A stretch of 26,525 nucleotides of DNA from a virus. The stretch lies in IMG/VR virus record IMGVR_UViG_3300020027_000029, positions 1-26,525 of that record; one strand, 5' to 3'. The position numbers and the translations under genes are program-made. The notes under the pieces are model-generated. The model saw nothing but the letters and a program-made list of their open reading frames with translations. It made no database searches and was not told where the DNA came from. Numbering within the stretch: the first letter of the stretch is position 1; each line of letters opens with the position of its first letter. Shown piece after piece: positions 22,874 through 26,525 of the stretch.

Positions 22874-23254
22874 TTGATCAAAGTTACGAATCGAGGCTCC
22901 TTCCGTCATATGGAGGCCTTCGCCAAGCGAATTCAATCTCGGTCATATTTGACGCAGCTCGCAAAGTACGGCCCCATTGGGGTAGCGGAGCTTCAGAAGG
23001 CTACGCCCAAGGACAGCAGCGAAACCGCGAATTCGTGGTACTACGAGATCGTGGACAAGCCCGGATATTTTGCCATTCACTGGTACAACGCCAACGTGGA
23101 GGATCCGGGCAGGATTCCGATTGCTGTGCTCATCCAATACGGGCACGGCACCGGAGGGGGTAGCTATGTGGAAGGCGTTGATTACATCAACCCCGCGTTG
23201 CGCCCGATATTTGATCAGATAGCCGTCGACATGTGGAAGGAGGTGACCAAGTAG
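22874..23254 (+). CDS. HK97 gp10-like tail/neck protein
   Basis: TTG 22874 is chosen because GGGAGG (22864-22869) is 4 bases upstream and the sequence from here (I-K-V-T-N-R-G-S-F) matches the family N-terminus; ATG 22910 is an alternative. The 126-aa product contains L-A-K-Y-G-P-I-G-V-A-E-L-Q-K-A-T-P-K-D-S-S-E-T-A-N-S-W-Y-Y-E-I and I-Q-Y-G-H-G-T-G-G-G...I-N-P-A-L-R-P-I-F-D. It resembles gp10-like tail completion proteins. Those usually sit between connector and terminator; here it is just before the tape measure gene. Its stop overlaps the next GTG. Confidence 0.7.
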   Translation: MIKVTNRGSFRHMEAFAKRIQSRSYLTQLAKYGPIGVAELQKATPKDSSETANSWYYEIVDKPGYFAIHWYNANVEDPGRIPIAVLIQYGHGTGGGSYVEGVDYINPALRPIFDQIAVDMWKEVTK

Positions 23255-26200
23255 TGCCGAGTATTGACGAGCGCGTTGTCTCCATGGCATTCGAGAACGC
23301 CAAGTTCGAATCCGGAGTGGCGCACACGATGGCCACGCTGTCCAAGCTGGATGTGGCGATCAAGAACATCGGTTCGACCAGCGGGCTGCAGAACATTGAA
23401 GCTCAGGCCAACAAGGTCACCTTGGCAGCTCCGATGTCGGCGCTGGAGAAGCTCAAGTCCAAGATGGGCTTCCCGGAGGCCAAGACGGCCTTTGCTGAGG
23501 TAGAAGCTTCGTCGCATAAGGTCACCTTCTCGGGAATTACTGGCGCGATCGATAAGGTTACGTCCAAGCTTGGGTTCCCGGAGGCTAAGGGCGCTTTCGC
23601 TGAGATCGAAACGGCATCAGACAAGGTCAATCTGTCTGGTCTCAACACCGCTATCGAGAAGACAGCTGGTAATTTCTCGGTGCTTTCGGGTGCCGCGGCA
23701 GTGGCTATCGGCAATATTTCCTCTCAGGCGGCGATGGCTGTTGGCAAAGCAGTCACTCAGTCACTGAATGCGATCAAAGATGGGTTCTCCGATTACGAGT
23801 TGAAGATCGGTTCAACCCAGACCATCATGGCCGGTACTGGTGAGAACATCGGTACCGTCACCAAGTATCTCAAGGAACTCGACGTCTACGCGGATCGAAC
23901 GATCTACAACCTCCGTGACATGACGGGTAACATCGGTAAGTTCACCAACGCCGGAGTGAAACTGCCACTGGCCGTGAACGCGATGAAGGGTATCGCGAAC
24001 CTGGCGGCTCTGTCTGGAGCCAATACCGAAGAAGCGGCTCGAGCGATGTACAATCTTGGTCAGTCTATTGGCCAGGGTACGGTGCGCATGGCGGATTGGC
24101 GTTCAGTCGATCTTGCCAACATGGGTACGAAAGAGTTCAAGGAGCAGCTCATCGATGCCGCCCTAGCGGCCGGAACGCTGACGAAGGGCTCCGACGGAAC
24201 TATCAAGTCGCTCAAGGGCAACGAAGTCAACTTCAAGACTTTCGGTGTCACTTTGCAGGATCAGTGGTTGACGGCCGAAGCACTGACCACAACGCTGAAC
24301 AAGTACTCCGACGAGACCACCGGTCTGGGTAAGCGGGCCTACGCCGCAGCTTCAGACGTCAAGACGATGACGATGGGTCTCACGACTCTCGCTGCAGCAG
24401 CCGGTACCAGCTGGACAGACACCTTCGACATCATCATCGGCAACCTTCCGGAAGCCACGAAGTTGTGGACGAACGTCACCAACGCCATCGGTGGATTCAT
24501 CGGCAAAACGGGCGAAGCCCGTAACAAGATGCTCAAGGAGTGGAAGGATCTTGGCGGGCGGGAAGAGCTCATCAAGGGACTTAAGGACGCCTTCGGGGCC
24601 TTGTTCGCAGTCTTGGGCGCGGTAGGTAAAGCGTTCCGAGATGTATTCCCGGCCAAGACGGGCGCAGATCTCTACGACATGACGAAGAGCTTTGCCGCGT
24701 TTGCCAAGGCGCTCATGCCTTCTGATGAGACTTTGAAGAACCTGCGGAGAACGTTCCAGGGTTTCTTCGCGGTTCTGTCCATCGGTTGGAGCATCGTCAA
24801 GGGAATCACTGGCGTCATATTCGATCTCCTCGGGGTGGCTGGAAAAGGCTCCGGGGGATTCTTGGAGATCACTGGAAGTATCGGAGATTTCCTCTCTCAA
24901 GTGGATGTGGCCATCAAGAAGGGTGGGGTACTCACCGGGTTCTTCGAGAGCCTTACAGCGGTCCTGAAGCTCCCTCTAGAGCTTCTCAGGAACATCGCTG
25001 GCGCTATTGGTGGTTTGTTCGGGGCAGAGACCGATTCCAGTGGCGTTCAGGAGTCTTTGGACGGAGTCAGGTCCTCGGCTAAGCCACTTACGGATATTCT
25101 GGACAAGTTGTCCGGGGCGTGGGACTGGATGGTCCGAGCGCTAAACGATGTCGCCGGTGCGGTCAAACCCGTGCTCGACAAGATCGTTACGGAGATCCAG
25201 GGTTTCGCCGGGTTGGTCGCAAACGCGATCGATTCTATGAACTGGGACGCCGTGTTCCTGGCCCTGCAGACAACCTTCCTCGGTGGTCTGTTCCTGGCGG
25301 TCAAGAAGGCCATTGGGGGCGGCATCGGGGATATTGGCGGCGGCGTGCTCGAGAACGTCAACGGGATCCTCAAGGGTCTTACCGGCAATCTCGAGGCCAT
25401 GCAGAAGAACATCCAAGCCAAGACGCTGTTGGCCATCGCTTCGGCGATTGCCGTTCTGGCCGCGGGTATTTTCGTTCTGTCGACGATCGACGGGGCGGAC
25501 CTGTCCAAGGCTATGACAGCTGTGGCTGTGGGTATGGGCGAACTGGTTGCCGTCATGTTCGCCATGAGCAAGGCAGTGACCGGCGGCGCGTTCCTAACGT
25601 TGCCGTTTATCGCTGCTGCCATGATTGGTCTCGCTGTGGCTCTGGTTATTTTGGCTGGAGCGATGAAGCTCATGGCTACCATGAGTTGGGAAGAGTTGGC
25701 CAAGGGTCTGGTCGGTCTGGGTGGGGCTTTGGCGGCAGTGGGTGTCGGAACCAAGCTCATCGCTGGTCCTCAGATCATCGCTGCCGGTTTGGCGATGATT
25801 CCGTTGGCCATTGGTATCAACCTCCTGGCCCTCGCGATGAAGCAGTTGGGCGGTATGAAGTGGGAAGATCTGGCTAAGGGTCTGGCGGGTGTCGCTGGAG
25901 CACTTCTGTCTATCGCTGCCGGCATGGTTCTCATGCCTCCGACTCTCCCGGTTACCGCGGTCGGCATCCTTATTCTGAGCGGGGCATTGATTCTGTTGTC
26001 TGGAGCCATCGCCAGCTTTGGAAACATGGATCCGAAGGCGTTGGCGCAAGGACTCCTCGGAGTTGGCCTGGCACTATCTGCCATCGGTCTTGCCATCGCG
26101 TTGATCCCGCCCACGATTGCTCTTCAAGCAGCTGGGTTGGTTATCCTCGGGATCGCACTTACCGGAATCGCTGGAGCCGTCGCTCTATTCGGGTCCATGG

Positions 26201-26525
26201 ATTTGGCTTCGTTGGCCAAGGGCATTGTTGCCATCGCTGGCACTTTGCTCGTTCTGGCAGTTGGTCTCACGGCCATGACCGGAACTCTGGGTGGGTCGAT
26301 AGCGTTGCTGGCTGCTGCCGGAGCTTTGGCCATCCTGGCTCCGACGTTGGCTTTCATGGGTACCTTGAAGTGGTCAACCATATTCAAGGGGCTGGCAGCG
26401 ATTGCCCTTGTGTTGGGAACGCTGGCTCTCGTCGGCGCAATCGCCTCTACCGGGCTTATTGCTCTGGGCGGAGGCTTGGCAGTACTGGGTCTCGGTATGC
26501 CTACCATCGCAGCGGCCATATATTT
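23254..26525 (+). CDS. Tape measure protein, 3' end beyond window
   Basis: GTG 23254 overlaps the previous stop (TAGTG) and has AAGGAGG at 23237-23243. At least 1,090 aa are visible with no stop. The N-terminus has three 35-aa repeats (from 23413). A tape-measure domain follows (about 170-330), with E-L-K-I-G-S-T-Q-T-I-M-A-G-T and R-T-I-Y-N-L-R-D-M-T-G-N-I-G-K-F-T-N-A-G-V. From about residue 720 the protein is hydrophobic, with repeated about 57-aa units of M-x-W-E-x-L-A-K-G-L then Ala/Gly/Leu/Ile-rich helices. It sets the tail length, and its hydrophobic part probably inserts into the host membrane during DNA entry. It follows tube, chaperone and gp10-like genes as expected. Confidence 0.9.
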   Translation, partial: MPSIDERVVSMAFENAKFESGVAHTMATLSKLDVAIKNIGSTSGLQNIEAQANKVTLAAPMSALEKLKSKMGFPEAKTAFAEVEASSHKVTFSGITGAIDKVTSKLGFPEAKGAFAEIETASDKVNLSGLNTAIEKTAGNFSVLSGAAAVAIGNISSQAAMAVGKAVTQSLNAIKDGFSDYELKIGSTQTIMAGTGENIGTVTKYLKELDVYADRTIYNLRDMTGNIGKFTNAGVKLPLAVNAMKGIANLAALSGANTEEAARAMYNLGQSIGQGTVRMADWRSVDLANMGTKEFKEQLIDAALAAGTLTKGSDGTIKSLKGNEVNFKTFGVTLQDQWLTAEALTTTLNKYSDETTGLGKRAYAAASDVKTMTMGLTTLAAAAGTSWTDTFDIIIGNLPEATKLWTNVTNAIGGFIGKTGEARNKMLKEWKDLGGREELIKGLKDAFGALFAVLGAVGKAFRDVFPAKTGADLYDMTKSFAAFAKALMPSDETLKNLRRTFQGFFAVLSIGWSIVKGITGVIFDLLGVAGKGSGGFLEITGSIGDFLSQVDVAIKKGGVLTGFFESLTAVLKLPLELLRNIAGAIGGLFGAETDSSGVQESLDGVRSSAKPLTDILDKLSGAWDWMVRALNDVAGAVKPVLDKIVTEIQGFAGLVANAIDSMNWDAVFLALQTTFLGGLFLAVKKAIGGGIGDIGGGVLENVNGILKGLTGNLEAMQKNIQAKTLLAIASAIAVLAAGIFVLSTIDGADLSKAMTAVAVGMGELVAVMFAMSKAVTGGAFLTLPFIAAAMIGLAVALVILAGAMKLMATMSWEELAKGLVGLGGALAAVGVGTKLIAGPQIIAAGLAMIPLAIGINLLALAMKQLGGMKWEDLAKGLAGVAGALLSIAAGMVLMPPTLPVTAVGILILSGALILLSGAIASFGNMDPKALAQGLLGVGLALSAIGLAIALIPPTIALQAAGLVILGIALTGIAGAVALFGSMDLASLAKGIVAIAGTLLVLAVGLTAMTGTLGGSIALLAAAGALAILAPTLAFMGTLKWSTIFKGLAAIALVLGTLALVGAIASTGLIALGGGLAVLGLGMPTIAAAIY
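23413..23676 (+). repeat. 35-aa (105-bp) repeats at the N-terminus of the tape measure gene
   Basis: Units start at 23413, 23518 and 23623, exactly 105 bases apart. The first two share K-V-T, an amphipathic helix and G-F-P-E-A-K-x-A-F-A-E; the third is partial. They may add helical segments or extra length to the tape measure. Confidence 0.8.
25486..26525 (+). repeat. About 57-aa hydrophobic tandem repeats in the tape measure gene
   Basis: Units begin at 25486, 25681, 25855, 26026, 26197 and 26365, with spacings of 195, 174, 171, 171 and 168 bases. Each opens with a form of M-x-W-E-x-L-A-K-G-L and then a long Ala/Gly/Leu/Ile/Val stretch likely to be membrane helices. The array continues past the window edge, so the copy number is unknown. 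Confidence 0.85.

Noticed and set aside
1-26525. tRNA, rRNA, integrase, insertion sequence or origin
   Set aside because: I saw no cloverleaf-like sequence, recombinase motif, terminal inverted repeats or iteron array that I could support.

Overview
The window is a contiguous stretch of the late (virion and lysis) region of a tailed dsDNA phage with an HK97-type head and a long non-contractile tail (siphovirus-like). Every gene I can support is on the + strand. Genes are tightly packed, often with ATGA, TAATG or TAGTG stop/start overlaps, and most are preceded by AGGAGG-like ribosome-binding sites. The GC-rich composition, frequent GTG/TTG starts and GC-rich third codon positions point to a phage of an actinobacterial host. 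This is inferred from composition and gene families only; nothing here fixes the genus, and no integrase, repressor or tRNA gene is visible.

Layout. A hairpin terminator (4-28) opens the window. It is followed by a small protein resembling the Acb2/Tad1 hairpin family of cyclic-nucleotide sponges (136-384), a small head-fibre/decoration-like protein (424-639), a putative small packaging protein (727-1074), a conserved hypothetical (1183-1500) and an HNH nuclease (1490-1900). A lysis block then carries three separate wall hydrolases: M15-type peptidase plus peptidoglycan-binding domain, M23 peptidase, and a lysozyme/transglycosylase. A 32-aa membrane protein is tucked between the last two. Next come two charged low-complexity proteins, a displaced gp6-like head-tail adaptor, a collagen-like fibre, a large protein with an N-terminal 2H-phosphoesterase domain and two GVKGMKWGVR-type motifs, a 50-aa membrane protein and the large terminase. 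An accessory virion block follows: SGNH-hydrolase-like protein, GNAT acetyltransferase with a third GVKGMKWGVR motif, and two structural/fibre proteins. The head genes are portal, scaffold-like protein and a protease-major-capsid fusion. The tail genes are connector, tail terminator-like, tail tube, chaperone-like, a second tail-tube paralogue, a glycine-rich adhesin in two ORFs, a gp10-like protein and the start of the tape measure protein, which runs off the right edge.

How it fits together. The conserved packaging, head and tail genes keep the usual order but are interrupted by lysis and accessory genes. The terminase large subunit is about 7 kb from the HNH/small packaging genes, and the gp6-like adaptor is about 14 kb from the other connectors. 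The most interesting inference is that enzymes carrying the same short GVKGMKWGVR motif (a 2H phosphoesterase and a GNAT) may be virion-associated cargo or head-assembly proteins, with the motif acting as a targeting or docking tag. The 2H enzyme shares this late region with an Acb2/Tad1-like candidate sponge, so the phage may carry two ways of blunting nucleotide-signal immunity: binding and cleavage. That link is a hypothesis, not something the sequence proves.
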